Source: Aquimarina mytili
GTDB taxonomy: Bacteria; Bacteroidota; Bacteroidia; Flavobacteriales; Flavobacteriaceae
DNA length: 64,000 nt
Direction: 5' to 3'
Assembly (NCBI RefSeq): GCF_016735115.1
Contig: NZ_JAERQJ010000006.1
Coordinates: 278,023 to 342,022 of the forward strand
The translations under genes were made by a program, and so were the position numbers. The notes under the pieces were generated by a model. It made no database searches, was not told where the DNA came from, and saw only the letters and a list, made by a program, of their open reading frames with translations. Shown here in pieces: positions 1-10,874 of this stretch. Positions within the stretch are counted from its first letter, which is position 1, and each line of letters begins with the position of its first letter.

Positions 1-181
1 TAATATCTGCTAATGAGGTAAAACTTAAACCGATTCCAAGAAATAATAATCCGAAATTGTAATCTGAAGCAAAATCTTCACTTTCGAAAATTATGGGCTT
101 ATAACAATAGTATAGTGCAATAATCAAAAAAGGATATTGTAAAAAACTGATATAGTGAAAAATTTTAAATGTTTTTTCCAT
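1..181 (-). CDS. Hypothetical membrane protein, 5' part only
   Basis: Reading the minus strand from an ATG at 181 gives about 60 open codons running off the left edge. The start reads MEKTFKIFHYISFLQYPF and is followed by two hydrophobic stretches (about residues 12-26 and 43-56) separated by a short charged loop, so this is probably a small integral inner-membrane protein. I do not recognise the family and no catalytic motif is visible. It is divergent from the molybdopterin gene, with about 140 bases between the two starts. The gene is cut by the window edge, not broken. Confidence 0.6.
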   Translation of the reverse strand, partial: MEKTFKIFHYISFLQYPFLIIALYYCYKPIIFESEDFASDYNFGLLFLGIGLSFTSLADI

Positions 182-322
182 GGTATCTTTTGAAGTCAAA
201 TAATTGTGCGTAAAGATAAATTTTTTCAGATTCAATACTTCATTTTCTATACGATAAGGATATACTAAAGACTTTTTCTTATTTTTAGTAATATAATAAT
301 CGCTCTAAAAACCAAAACGCAC

Positions 323-2482
323 ATGACTACATCTTCTATAAATACCCAATCCAAAACTTTTATGCACTATCGAGTTTGTAATTTTTGTGAAGCGATGTGT
401 GGCCTAGCTATAGAACATGACGGTAAGCAAGTACTTAGTGTAAAAGGGGATGAAAAAGATCCATTTAGTAAGGGAAGTATTTGCCCCAAAGGTGCAGTGA
501 TTGCCGAGATGTATAATGATCCTGATCGATTACGAAAACCTTTAAAAAAGACTAGTTCAGGCTTTGTGGAAATCGGTTGGGAAGAGGCTTTTGATATCGT
601 AGGTAAACGACTTAATGCTATCAGAAAAGAACAAGGTAATGATGCAGTCGGGCTTTATTTTGGAAACCCAACTGTGCATAATTATGGTGCTATGATGTAT
701 GTGGCAGACTTTAAAAAAACAATACGAACCAAAAATAATTTCAGCGCTACTTCAATGGATCAGTTGCCTCATCATTTTGCCTCGCAATTTATGTTTGGAA
801 ACGGTATGATCGTGCCAATTCCCGATATTAATAGGACTGATTATATGATTATTATGGGGGCCAATCCATCCGCATCAAATGGTAGTATTATGACTGCAGC
901 TGGTGTGCAAAAACGATTACGAGATATTCAACAACGTGGCGGAAAGTATATTGTTATTGATCCCAGAAAAACCGAAACTGCAAAATCGGCAGATGAGCAT
1001 TTGTTTATTGTTCCAGGTGCCGATGTGTATTTTCTGCTGGCTATGCTGCATATAATTACCACAGAAAAAAAATATAATCTTAAAAAATTAACCTCTCATG
1101 TTATAGGTCTTGATAAAGTCTTATCAATAGCAACACCATATTCACCAGAAAGTGTTTCATCTATCACAGGTATTGCAGCAGAAGATATTAAACGCATTAC
1201 TGACGAGTATGTAAATACCGAAAAAGCTGTACTGTATGGTAGAATGGGAGTGAGCACTCAAGAGTTTGGAGGGTTATGCAACTGGCTTATTAATTTGATC
1301 AACATTCTTACAGGGCATTTTGATACAGAAGGAGGTGCAATGTTTACAAACCCTGCAGTACCTATGGTAAAAAATAAAGTTGGACATAAACCTTATAATA
1401 GGTGGAAAAGTAGGGTGCAGGGGTTACCAGAGTTTCAAGGAGAACTACCGGTATCTACTATGGTAGAAGAAATGACTACCAAAGGCAAAGGGCAAATCAA
1501 AGCATTAGTTACCCATGCCGGAAATCCAGTACTATCATCACCTAATGGAGGTCGTTTAGATGAAGCGTTAGATCAATTAGAGTTTATGGTTTCAATAGAT
1601 ATTTATCTCAATGAAACGACAAAACATGCAGATATCATTTTACCACCAACCACTGGATTAGAAGTAGATCATTATGATCTTATATTTAACTCTTTTGCTG
1701 TATCGAATACGACAAAGTTTTCTGAAGCTCTATTTCCTCCAAAATATGGTCAATTGCATGATTGGCAGATTTTTAAGAATCTAACCAAACGGTTGTCCAA
1801 AAAGAAACTACCGTTATTATATAGAGTTAGCACCCCTAAACTATTGCTAAAACTGGCTTTACTTAATGGTCCTTATGGTAATTTAAGTAGTATTAAACGA
1901 TTGTTTACAGGGCTCAATTTACGGAAGATTAAAAGATCTATTCATGGTATAGATCTAGGACCACTAGTTCCTATGTTCCCAAAGCTATTAAGAACTGAAG
2001 ATCAAAAAATACATCTAGCACCTTCTTTATTTTTAGAGCAACTAGAGGAGTTGCATGTTGCGTTTTCTGATGGGAAAAATGCACTAGCTGATAATGAATT
2101 TCATCTTATTGGAAGAAGACATTTACGAAGTAATAATTCCTGGATGCATAATGTTGATAAGCTGGTAAGTGGAAAAAATAGATGCACTGCAATGATGAAC
2201 ACTCAAGATGCAGAACGATTGGGACTCAAAGAAGAAGATGAGGTTAAGGTGAAATCAAGGGTAGGAGAGATTAAAATTCCGATAGAGTTGACCAAAAATA
2301 TGATGCCAGGTGTTATTAGCATCCCTCATGGATTTGGACATACTAGAAAAGGGTCTCAATTAAAAGTAGCCGAAGCACATGCCGCTGGAGTAAGTTTTAA
2401 TGATATTTCTGATCATAACCGAATAGATGCCTTAACAGGTAATGCTGCATTTTCTGGGCAGATTGTAAAGGTTATTACATAA
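323..2482 (+). CDS. Molybdopterin-dependent oxidoreductase
   Basis: 719-residue protein of the DMSO reductase/formate dehydrogenase superfamily. The N-terminus has the [4Fe-4S] motif Cys19-x2-Cys22-x3-Cys26 and Cys54 in CPKG, followed by the large Mo-bisMGD domains and a C-terminal molydopterin dinucleotide-binding beta-barrel (about residues 600-719). There is no Tat signal peptide, so it is predicted to be cytoplasmic. Around residues 141-150, where formate dehydrogenases carry a metal-ligand Cys or Sec, the sequence is SATSMDQLPH with neither residue. No electron-transfer subunit, FdhD or cofactor gene lies nearby, so substrate and redox partner cannot be read from context. The family is certain, the reaction is not. 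Confidence 0.88.
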   Translation: MTTSSINTQSKTFMHYRVCNFCEAMCGLAIEHDGKQVLSVKGDEKDPFSKGSICPKGAVIAEMYNDPDRLRKPLKKTSSGFVEIGWEEAFDIVGKRLNAIRKEQGNDAVGLYFGNPTVHNYGAMMYVADFKKTIRTKNNFSATSMDQLPHHFASQFMFGNGMIVPIPDINRTDYMIIMGANPSASNGSIMTAAGVQKRLRDIQQRGGKYIVIDPRKTETAKSADEHLFIVPGADVYFLLAMLHIITTEKKYNLKKLTSHVIGLDKVLSIATPYSPESVSSITGIAAEDIKRITDEYVNTEKAVLYGRMGVSTQEFGGLCNWLINLINILTGHFDTEGGAMFTNPAVPMVKNKVGHKPYNRWKSRVQGLPEFQGELPVSTMVEEMTTKGKGQIKALVTHAGNPVLSSPNGGRLDEALDQLEFMVSIDIYLNETTKHADIILPPTTGLEVDHYDLIFNSFAVSNTTKFSEALFPPKYGQLHDWQIFKNLTKRLSKKKLPLLYRVSTPKLLLKLALLNGPYGNLSSIKRLFTGLNLRKIKRSIHGIDLGPLVPMFPKLLRTEDQKIHLAPSLFLEQLEELHVAFSDGKNALADNEFHLIGRRHLRSNNSWMHNVDKLVSGKNRCTAMMNTQDAERLGLKEEDEVKVKSRVGEIKIPIELTKNMMPGVISIPHGFGHTRKGSQLKVAEAHAAGVSFNDISDHNRIDALTGNAAFSGQIVKVIT

Positions 2483-2555
2483 TCTTATGGTTTAGAATTA
2501 CTTACTGAGCCATGTAGGAAGGTTTTTTAATCATAAAAATTGTCCAGATGATATA

Positions 2556-2900
2556 CTAAACCATTGATTTATTACAATATGATGATTTTTCAAAATCTCG
2601 TATATTGATAGAAAGGATGGGGACATCAGGAAACATAGATTTGAGTGTGCTAACGATTCTTTTGGAAAGATCGGCCTTTTGTTGATCATTTCTACCCTCC
2701 ATAATATTGCCAAACACATGGATAAAGTCGTCTTGAGTGCTGCCTATAGTGTAATATTTAAAAGGGTTGATTCTTACTTTAATATCGCCTTCAGTAAAAA
2801 GACGTGTAGACTCTGCGGCGGCATAAACAGCTTCTATAATTTTTTTAGGTGATTTTAGTTCAATTATATGTTCTGAGCAATCTAATATGAAATGTGGCAT
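2556..2900 (-). CDS. 5-carboxymethyl-2-hydroxymuconate isomerase-like tautomerase
   Basis: 114-residue protein beginning MPHFILDCSE, the typical start of the CHMI (HpaF) family of the tautomerase superfamily, in which Pro2 becomes the N-terminal catalytic base after Met removal. The family isomerises 5-carboxymethyl-2-hydroxymuconate in homoprotocatechuate degradation, but no other hpa gene is in the window, so the physiological substrate is open. It is slightly shorter than the enterobacterial enzyme (about 126 residues) because of the C-terminus. It is convergent with the molybdopterin gene and stands alone. Family assignment is good; function is by family only. Confidence 0.8.
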   Translation of the reverse strand: MPHFILDCSEHIIELKSPKKIIEAVYAAAESTRLFTEGDIKVRINPFKYYTIGSTQDDFIHVFGNIMEGRNDQQKADLSKRIVSTLKSMFPDVPILSINIRDFEKSSYCNKSMV

Positions 2901-3018
2901 AAGTTTTTATATTTAATTAACGTGAATTCGATATATGAAAATCACTTGTTTTCGATACATTTTCGCCAATGCAAAAACACTCAAACTGACGTAATTTTAA
3001 TATATCAAACGTATGTTG

Positions 3019-4074
<1,056 letters not shown>

Positions 4075-6081
4075 CTACACTTTTTGATTTTGAATTTTAT
4101 CTTGTAACATCTTGATCTCATCTCGCAATCTGGCAGCTGTCATGAAATCAAGTTCTTTTGCGGCTTTTTCCATTTCTTTGCGTACGTTTCTAATTCGATT
4201 TTCTAGTTGTTCCTTAGTGTAATAAGCTGTTTCTTCTTCTGCGGCTTGTAAAGAGGGAGCAGCTTCAAATTGATAAGGTTCTACTTTTTTTCCGGCCAAA
4301 GCATTATCCAGAGATTTTTTAATGGCTTTAGGTGTAATTCCATGCTGGGTGTTGTATGCGATTTGTTTTTCGCGTCGATACTCTGTAGCATCTATCGTTT
4401 TTTGCATGCTATCCGTAATTTTATCAGCATACATGATTGCTTTTCCGTTAACATTTCTTGCTGCTCTACCAACGGTTTGTACCAAAGATCTTTGATTTCT
4501 AAGAAATCCTTCTTTATCCGCATCTAGAATTGCTACCAGGGACACTTCTGGGAGATCCAACCCTTCACGAAGTAGGTTTACCCCGATCAATACATCAAAA
4601 ATACCTTTTCGTAAATCCTGCATAATTTCAACACGCTCTAGTGTATCCACATCACTATGAATATATCGACAACGAATATCTATTCTAGTAAGATATTTGG
4701 TTAATTCTTCTGCCATTCTTTTGGTTAGTGTAGTCACTAGTATACGCTCGTCAACATCAATTCTTTTTTGCATTTCTTCGATAAGGTCATCGATTTGGTT
4801 TAAGCTAGGACGAACTTCAATTTCTGGATCTAATAAGCCTGTAGGTCTAATAATCTGCTCTACATAAGTGCCTTCACTTTTTTGAAGTTCATAATCTGCA
4901 GGTGTTGCACTAATATATAATACCTGGTTTTGTAATGCTTCCAACTCTTCAAATTTTAAGGGTCTATTATCCATGGCCGCAGGAAGTCTAAAACCAAACT
5001 CTACTAAATTTTCTTTCCTGGATCGGTCGCCACCATACATAGCATGTGTTTGAGGAATGGTTACATGGCTTTCATCGATTACCATTAAATAATCATCAGG
5101 AAAATAATCCAAAAGGCAAAACGGTCTTGTGCCGGGGTCCCTACCATCCAGATAGCGAGAGTAGTTTTCTATTCCAGAGCAATATCCTAATTCTTTGATC
5201 ATTTCGAGGTCAAAATTAGTGCGCTCTTCAAGGCGTTTGGCTTCTAATGGTTTTCCTATTTCTCTAAAATATTCTACTTGTTTCCCTAAATCTAAAGCAA
5301 TTTGATCAATAGCATTGTGCAATACTTCCGGAGAAGTCACAAACATATTGGCAGGGTAGATATTTAATCGATTATATTTTTCAATAATGGTATTAGTTTG
5401 CACATCAAAAGCTTCAATTTCCTCAATTTCATCACCAAAGAAATGTACTCTAAAAGCGTCATCAGCATATCCAGGAAAAATATCTACGGTATCTCCTTTA
5501 ATTCTAAAGTTTCCATGTTTAAATTCTCCTTCGGTTCTCGAATACAGGCTTTGTACAAGACGATGCAATAACGCTGTTCTGGATACAAATTGTCCTTGTT
5601 CAATAGAAATTACGTTTTTCTGAAATTCTGCTGGATTTCCAATTCCATACAAACAGGAAACCGAAGCCACAACCAATACATCTCTTCTTCCAGATAGGAG
5701 GGAAGATGTAGCACTCAAACGAAGCTTTTCAATTTCATCGTTTATAGAAAGATCTTTCTCTATATACGTTCCTGTAGTAGGGATATAAGCTTCTGGTTGA
5801 TAATAATCATAGTAAGAGACAAAATACTCTATTGCATTGTTTGGAAAAAACTGTTTAAATTCAGAATACAATTGGGCTGCTAATGTTTTATTATGTGCTA
5901 AAACTAATGTTGGTCGTTGCACTCGCTCTACCACATTAGCCACAGTAAACGTTTTTCCTGATCCCGTAACCCCTAATAAGGTTTGATATTTTTCGTTAGA
6001 TTCTATTCCCTCAACCAGCTGTTTTATTGCTTCTGGTTGATCTCCTGTAGGGCTAAATTCTGATTCTAATTCGAACTTCAT
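4075..6081 (-). CDS. uvrB: Excinuclease ABC subunit B
   Basis: 668 residues, the normal length for UvrB, the damage-verifying helicase-like subunit of nucleotide excision repair that is loaded by UvrA and recruits UvrC. Walker A is GVTGSGKT at 37-44; the beta-hairpin that grips DNA contains YYDYYQPEAYIP near residues 91-102; the Walker B region reads MVIDESH; helicase motifs V and VI (GVNLLREGLDLPE and QTVGRAARN) follow; the C-terminus has the UVR motif that binds UvrC (ENRIRNVRKEMEKAAKELDF). The start at MKFELES is standard. No LexA-type box was recognised upstream. Confidence 0.98.
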   Translation of the reverse strand: MKFELESEFSPTGDQPEAIKQLVEGIESNEKYQTLLGVTGSGKTFTVANVVERVQRPTLVLAHNKTLAAQLYSEFKQFFPNNAIEYFVSYYDYYQPEAYIPTTGTYIEKDLSINDEIEKLRLSATSSLLSGRRDVLVVASVSCLYGIGNPAEFQKNVISIEQGQFVSRTALLHRLVQSLYSRTEGEFKHGNFRIKGDTVDIFPGYADDAFRVHFFGDEIEEIEAFDVQTNTIIEKYNRLNIYPANMFVTSPEVLHNAIDQIALDLGKQVEYFREIGKPLEAKRLEERTNFDLEMIKELGYCSGIENYSRYLDGRDPGTRPFCLLDYFPDDYLMVIDESHVTIPQTHAMYGGDRSRKENLVEFGFRLPAAMDNRPLKFEELEALQNQVLYISATPADYELQKSEGTYVEQIIRPTGLLDPEIEVRPSLNQIDDLIEEMQKRIDVDERILVTTLTKRMAEELTKYLTRIDIRCRYIHSDVDTLERVEIMQDLRKGIFDVLIGVNLLREGLDLPEVSLVAILDADKEGFLRNQRSLVQTVGRAARNVNGKAIMYADKITDSMQKTIDATEYRREKQIAYNTQHGITPKAIKKSLDNALAGKKVEPYQFEAAPSLQAAEEETAYYTKEQLENRIRNVRKEMEKAAKELDFMTAARLRDEIKMLQDKIQNQKV

Positions 6082-6130
6082 AAATGCACTTTCTTTTTCA
6101 GAATAAAGATACAGAATCCTGTGTATATGT

Positions 6131-8959
6131 TTATCGAATCAAAGAGAAACTTCCGGTAAGAATTCTGCCATCATCCAACTCCACCTTAAACCAATATTCA
6201 CTGGCGGGCATGAGCTTACCATTCACGGTTCCGTCCCATCCAACTCCTCCAGCTCTAAGCTGTTTTAATAGCTTTCCGAAACGATCAAAAATTAGAATTA
6301 AGGATCCCGACATAACCTCTGTTGATATTCCTTCTACATTCCATGTTTCATGAAAACCATCGCCGTTTGGTGTAAAGTAGCCGGGAAATCCTACCACTGA
6401 AATATCTTTGGTAACTATGGGAACACATCCATTTTTATCTCTGACATATACGGTATGAAATCCTGGCGGAACATCTACAAAGGTGGGACTGTCTTGATAC
6501 GAAGGTACTCTTTCTTCTCCTTCTAATTCTATGGCATATTCATAGTCTCCTAATCCTTCAACATTAACAGTAACGATATTGTTGTTTATGGCATCTATAA
6601 TGTCTACTGATGTTATAGAAGCAATGCTAGATGCAATTACCTCGATGGTTCTGGTTTTTGAACACCCAGTTAGATTACTAGTAACCTCTACAGTATAAAT
6701 ACCAGCTTGAGCTACCGAAATAATGTCTGTCGTTTCTCCAGTAGACCATAAGATGGTAAAATCATCTGGAATGTTATTAGGTTGTATATCTGCATCAATT
6801 TCTATAGCACTTTGATTTTGACAGATAAAATATTGTTCTTCATCTTCTATATCAGGTAACGAAACTACAAATAATTGTATAGTGCTAATTCCAAAGCAAT
6901 CTGCACCATTTTCGACCTTAGCATAAACAATATCATCTCCTTGAGAATTTTGTGTGGGATTGGTATAGGTCGTAATAGGGTTTATATTGAGTAACGCATC
7001 TTCTGGGCTTTCAAAATAACGAACAATCAATCCAGGGGTTGGAATCCCAAAGAGTATTTGCGGGTTGGCTTCAGAAAGATTAAAAGTTGTAAAACCATCC
7101 TCGTTTCCATCATCATCGCATGCCCTTAGTTCTACATCATTTACACTGGTTGTACTCACTTGTAATGTAAGTGTTGAGATGCTAAAACAGTTTGTGTTAT
7201 TATTGTTTATTACTCTGGCATATATCTGTTGATTGTTTTGGTTGTTTTGAAACGTATTGATATTTGTAATTTCTGGAGATCCGGCTTGTGCCGAGGGCAT
7301 GTCTAGAAAAAATTGTGTTGAAAAATTGCTGTTACCTCCAGTGAGTTGATTATTCGCAAAGCTTAAATCAAACAGTGTAATATTGTCTCCTATGGTTTGA
7401 TAAGCATCACATTGTATTAACGTTGAAGGAATATTTGCCGGCACTTCATAAAAAGTTGCATTTGCCACACCGATAAGAGGACAACTACCATCATTTAAGT
7501 CGACTTCTAATCTATAATTTGCTGTGGTAGTTATGTCCAAGAAATTGTTGGTATTTGCTATTTGAACATTATCTACAAACCAAGTATACGTTGCTGTGGG
7601 AATATTGGGATAAGACAATTGATAGGTGTCTCCTTCACAAAGAGGTAAATTTACATTATTTGGGTCTCCATTGTTTATAATATCAATCGTTTGTGCAAAA
7701 ATAGATTGAATGAAGGGTGGAAGCCCCAACAACGGAAATCTAATTCCATCGGTATTGACTAATACACCTCTTTCATTATAGATTAGTACTGATGCCAAAT
7801 CTTCGGGATTTTCTATTACGCCTAAGTGGCTTCCGGTTTGGTTAATAATATCAAATAATGAACGATAAATTTTGCCATCAGGTCCTAATTGTATGGCACC
7901 TGCAGCAAATGAAGAGGTTTGCTGATTAAGTTGATTCTGAATTCTTGTTCCGCTTGAAGCAATTTGATTATCGGGCAATGATAGATCATATTGCACCATA
8001 TAACTTTGTCCATTACCAGCAGGTCCAATATCATATGTAGCATATAGCCGTTGTCCTGTTTGAGAGAATTCTATTCCGTAAGGAGAATCAATATTACTTA
8101 GTTCAATTTCATTAGTAATTTGACCTGTAACATTGTCAAAGTCATATATAAGAACTTTCCCATTGGCATCTCCACCAGGTATATTCGAAAATCCAAAGTG
8201 TGCTACAGCTAATTTATCACCTTCTGGCGATGCTTTGATATAACCAAGTGCGTTACGACGATATCCCGAAGCAGGAACTGTAACACCAATTTTTGAGGTG
8301 ACTGGAGTAGGATCTACACCTGTTGAACTAATTCTAAACGAATAAAATGTATCTACAAAATGTGTAATAACCCAAAACGAATCACAATCATCACTTTTCA
8401 CAGCTGTAATTTTCTCTGAGCATTTATATTGGCTTTCCAGGTTATTGGATGTGTCATAAGTGATTAGAGGAATATTCTTTTGAGAATTCAGTACATCTCC
8501 ATTTCCTCCATCCAAAGTGATATCAACAACAGAGTACATGAATCCATCGTTAATGCCATCTCCATCAGTAGTAGAAGCATCATTGTCTGCGTTAAAATGA
8601 TGAGGCTCATCAACTGTAAAAATAATATACAGGTTTGGGTTATTAGGTTGAGGAACGATCAAAGCAGATGAAGTACTAGATGGATCTCCCTTAAGATTAG
8701 TACCATTAGGCATAATATTATGAAACCTATTCCAAACGGTGATTCCATCAGTATAAAAAAGTAAACTACCCGTAGCATCAGATATTGTTGTGCACCCTTC
8801 TAATGTGTTTACTTGTCCATTGGTAAGTGCTGTAGGTGGGGTGGTGTTAAAACTAATCCCTGCATTTTGTCCAAAGTACCAGTTGTTGGCTTCTCCTTGG
8901 CCTATGACTGGAGTAGTACTGAGTAAACCGATAAAAAAGAGGACATATAAATATCTCAT
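6131..8959 (-). CDS. T9SS type B (gliding-motility C-terminal domain) surface protein
   Basis: Large secreted protein, 942 residues from the ATG at 8959, which directly precedes a signal peptide (MRYLYVLFFIGLLSTTPVIG); an alternative ATG five codons upstream would spoil it. The N-terminal half (to about 430) looks like a beta-propeller with repeated sheet segments and ends in immunoglobulin-like regions with Cys pairs. The C-terminus has PGYFTPNGDGFHETWNV and ends in GSFSLIR, the CHU_C/type B sorting domain that directs export by the type IX system and attachment at the outer surface. Ligand is unknown. The stop is 50 bases from uvrB. Secretion route is well supported; role is not. Confidence 0.88.
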   Translation of the reverse strand: MRYLYVLFFIGLLSTTPVIGQGEANNWYFGQNAGISFNTTPPTALTNGQVNTLEGCTTISDATGSLLFYTDGITVWNRFHNIMPNGTNLKGDPSSTSSALIVPQPNNPNLYIIFTVDEPHHFNADNDASTTDGDGINDGFMYSVVDITLDGGNGDVLNSQKNIPLITYDTSNNLESQYKCSEKITAVKSDDCDSFWVITHFVDTFYSFRISSTGVDPTPVTSKIGVTVPASGYRRNALGYIKASPEGDKLAVAHFGFSNIPGGDANGKVLIYDFDNVTGQITNEIELSNIDSPYGIEFSQTGQRLYATYDIGPAGNGQSYMVQYDLSLPDNQIASSGTRIQNQLNQQTSSFAAGAIQLGPDGKIYRSLFDIINQTGSHLGVIENPEDLASVLIYNERGVLVNTDGIRFPLLGLPPFIQSIFAQTIDIINNGDPNNVNLPLCEGDTYQLSYPNIPTATYTWFVDNVQIANTNNFLDITTTANYRLEVDLNDGSCPLIGVANATFYEVPANIPSTLIQCDAYQTIGDNITLFDLSFANNQLTGGNSNFSTQFFLDMPSAQAGSPEITNINTFQNNQNNQQIYARVINNNNTNCFSISTLTLQVSTTSVNDVELRACDDDGNEDGFTTFNLSEANPQILFGIPTPGLIVRYFESPEDALLNINPITTYTNPTQNSQGDDIVYAKVENGADCFGISTIQLFVVSLPDIEDEEQYFICQNQSAIEIDADIQPNNIPDDFTILWSTGETTDIISVAQAGIYTVEVTSNLTGCSKTRTIEVIASSIASITSVDIIDAINNNIVTVNVEGLGDYEYAIELEGEERVPSYQDSPTFVDVPPGFHTVYVRDKNGCVPIVTKDISVVGFPGYFTPNGDGFHETWNVEGISTEVMSGSLILIFDRFGKLLKQLRAGGVGWDGTVNGKLMPASEYWFKVELDDGRILTGSFSLIR

Positions 8960-8986
8960 TGAGCACACTATCAAGCTCTAAAGATA

Positions 8987-9823
8987 TTATAAATCTCTCT
9001 TTTTAAGCAATCGATACGAAAGAATGACAAAAATCGCTGTCCATACCATCACAATTAAAACCTCATACCAATGCACTAGATAGTCTTTTTGAAAATTTTC
9101 ACCAAGTTGATTTGCAGCAGATTGTATGAAATTTAATCGACTAAATGGTTCAATAATAAGATTGCTCATTGATTCTAAAGGAAAAAATTGAACAATATTA
9201 TCTGCTATTTGTGTCCCTTTAAATATTTTAAACTTTAATAGAGCGTAAACGATATTTTCGATAATCCACCAAATAAACAAAAAACCTAGAGCAAAGGCAG
9301 AACGTTTAACCAGAACTCCTAAAAACATACAAAAAGCAAAAAAGCCCATGAGCTTGGTAAAGTATGCTAACACATATTCTAAATCTGAGAAAACGATCGA
9401 AAATTCGTTGTAATCAGAGAAACTGAGTCCTAGAATAAGAGATACAGTAAACAAAAACAATGTCGATGCTAAGGCGTAGACAATAACGGTCAAAAATTTG
9501 GATCCAATAAACTCCTTTTTGCTAAGTCCATCAATTAAATTTTGTTTTAGAGTTCGATGGCTATACTCATTTGCCATCATAGAAACAATAACAATAGCTA
9601 GAAAAAGCTTAGCCCACGATGCTATATATGTAGTAAAATGCCAAATATATGGAAAGTTGAAAATCCCTTGGTCAGCAATTCTAAATTTAATACCTGCAAA
9701 GTTAAATTCTATTGAGGCAATTAAAGCTATAAAAGTAAAGAGGACAAAGTATGTTATTGTAATTACTTTGGCGGCTTTATTGTATCTGAATTTTTGAAAT
9801 TCTATATTAAGTAATCGTAACAT
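8987..9823 (-). CDS. ABC-2 type transporter permease
   Basis: 278-residue integral membrane protein with six hydrophobic segments, the usual topology of ABC-2 permeases that partner a separate ATPase. It starts 4 bases after the stop of the ATPase gene at 9828-10727, so both are surely cotranscribed and form one exporter. The sequence LKQNLIDGLSKKEFIGSKF after the second helix is typical of the bacitracin/lantibiotic-export and GldA-like group. No peptide or regulator gene adjoins, so the exported substrate is unknown. Confidence 0.88.
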   Translation of the reverse strand: MLRLLNIEFQKFRYNKAAKVITITYFVLFTFIALIASIEFNFAGIKFRIADQGIFNFPYIWHFTTYIASWAKLFLAIVIVSMMANEYSHRTLKQNLIDGLSKKEFIGSKFLTVIVYALASTLFLFTVSLILGLSFSDYNEFSIVFSDLEYVLAYFTKLMGFFAFCMFLGVLVKRSAFALGFLFIWWIIENIVYALLKFKIFKGTQIADNIVQFFPLESMSNLIIEPFSRLNFIQSAANQLGENFQKDYLVHWYEVLIVMVWTAIFVILSYRLLKKRDL

Positions 9824-9827
9824 TGAT

Positions 9828-10727
9828 TTAGTTTAAGTTGTTGGTAAGTTGTAAGAATTGTTCTTCTAGGCTTTCTTTTCTTTTTACGAGATGAGTCAGT
9901 ACAATTCCCTCTTTAAATAATTGTCTATTAAGACTTTCTTCATCTAATTCATGTGCTAAGAAAGCAATGATCTTATCTCCTTCTTCTTTATAATTTTTGA
10001 AGTCTTTATGATCAGATATCCATTTTTTGAGAATAGAGTTTTGATTGCTCTTTAATTCGAAGAATCCATAGCTTGCATTCATTTCATCAACTGGGCCAGA
10101 ATATAATTTTACTCCTTTTCTTATAATGACGACATGACTACATACTTTCTCTACTTCATCAAGCAGGTGAGAGGCAAGTAGAATGGTAGTTCCTTTTGAA
10201 GCAATTTTTTTTATAATCTCTCTGATTTGATGTATTCCTTGGGGATCTAAACCGTTAGTAGGTTCATCAAGAATTAAGATTTCGGGATCATTTAATAATG
10301 CCGAAGCAATTGCAAGTCGCTGTTTCATCCCAAGAGAAAATGTTCTGAATTTACTGTCTTTACGATCTAGTAAACCTACAATTTCCAATTTTTCTTCAAC
10401 TTTTGCAGAAGAAACTTCTTTGATTTGACATACTAGTTTTAGATTTTGAGCAGCGGTCATATACGGATAAAAATTAGGACGCTCTATTATAGCGCCTACT
10501 TTTTTAAGAGCCTCATGCGTTGAGGTGTTGCCATCAAACCATGTAAAATTCCCAGAAGTTCTATTAACTACATTGAGAACAATACCCAAAGTTGTTGATT
10601 TCCCGCTTCCATTAGGACCAAGAATACCATATACATTTCCTTTTTTGATTGTAAAAGAAAGGTTTTTTACGGCAGTAATTGGACCAAATTTTTTGGTTAG
10701 ATTATTGAGTGTAAGAATAGTTTCCAA
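9828..10727 (-). CDS. ABC transporter ATP-binding protein
   Basis: 299 residues. Walker A is GPNGSGKS (37-44), the signature is FSLGMKQRLAIASALL, Walker B is EILILDEPTNGLDPQG and the switch His is in LLASHLLDEV. This is the BcrA/CcmA-like class used for ABC-2 exporters, with about 90 extra C-terminal residues typical of that class. First gene of a two-gene operon with the permease. It is divergent from the kinase-like gene at 10875, with 147 bases between the starts. Confidence 0.94.
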   Translation of the reverse strand: METILTLNNLTKKFGPITAVKNLSFTIKKGNVYGILGPNGSGKSTTLGIVLNVVNRTSGNFTWFDGNTSTHEALKKVGAIIERPNFYPYMTAAQNLKLVCQIKEVSSAKVEEKLEIVGLLDRKDSKFRTFSLGMKQRLAIASALLNDPEILILDEPTNGLDPQGIHQIREIIKKIASKGTTILLASHLLDEVEKVCSHVVIIRKGVKLYSGPVDEMNASYGFFELKSNQNSILKKWISDHKDFKNYKEEGDKIIAFLAHELDEESLNRQLFKEGIVLTHLVKRKESLEEQFLQLTNNLN

Positions 10728-10874
10728 TTGCGATTTTTTAGGCGGTTATATTAAACAAGACGAAAAATACGGCTTTTTGTTACATCCAAAGTAAAATGGT
10801 TTGTTGTGGTTTTTTGAACATTTTGGTGTTTAGGGTTTGAAATTTGTAAATTGCTTGTCTTATAGAAGTTTGTT

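Noticed and set aside
8987..10727. GldA-F-G gliding motility transporter
   Set aside because: Only one permease is present and no GldG-like gene; the pair fits general BcrA-type exporters better.
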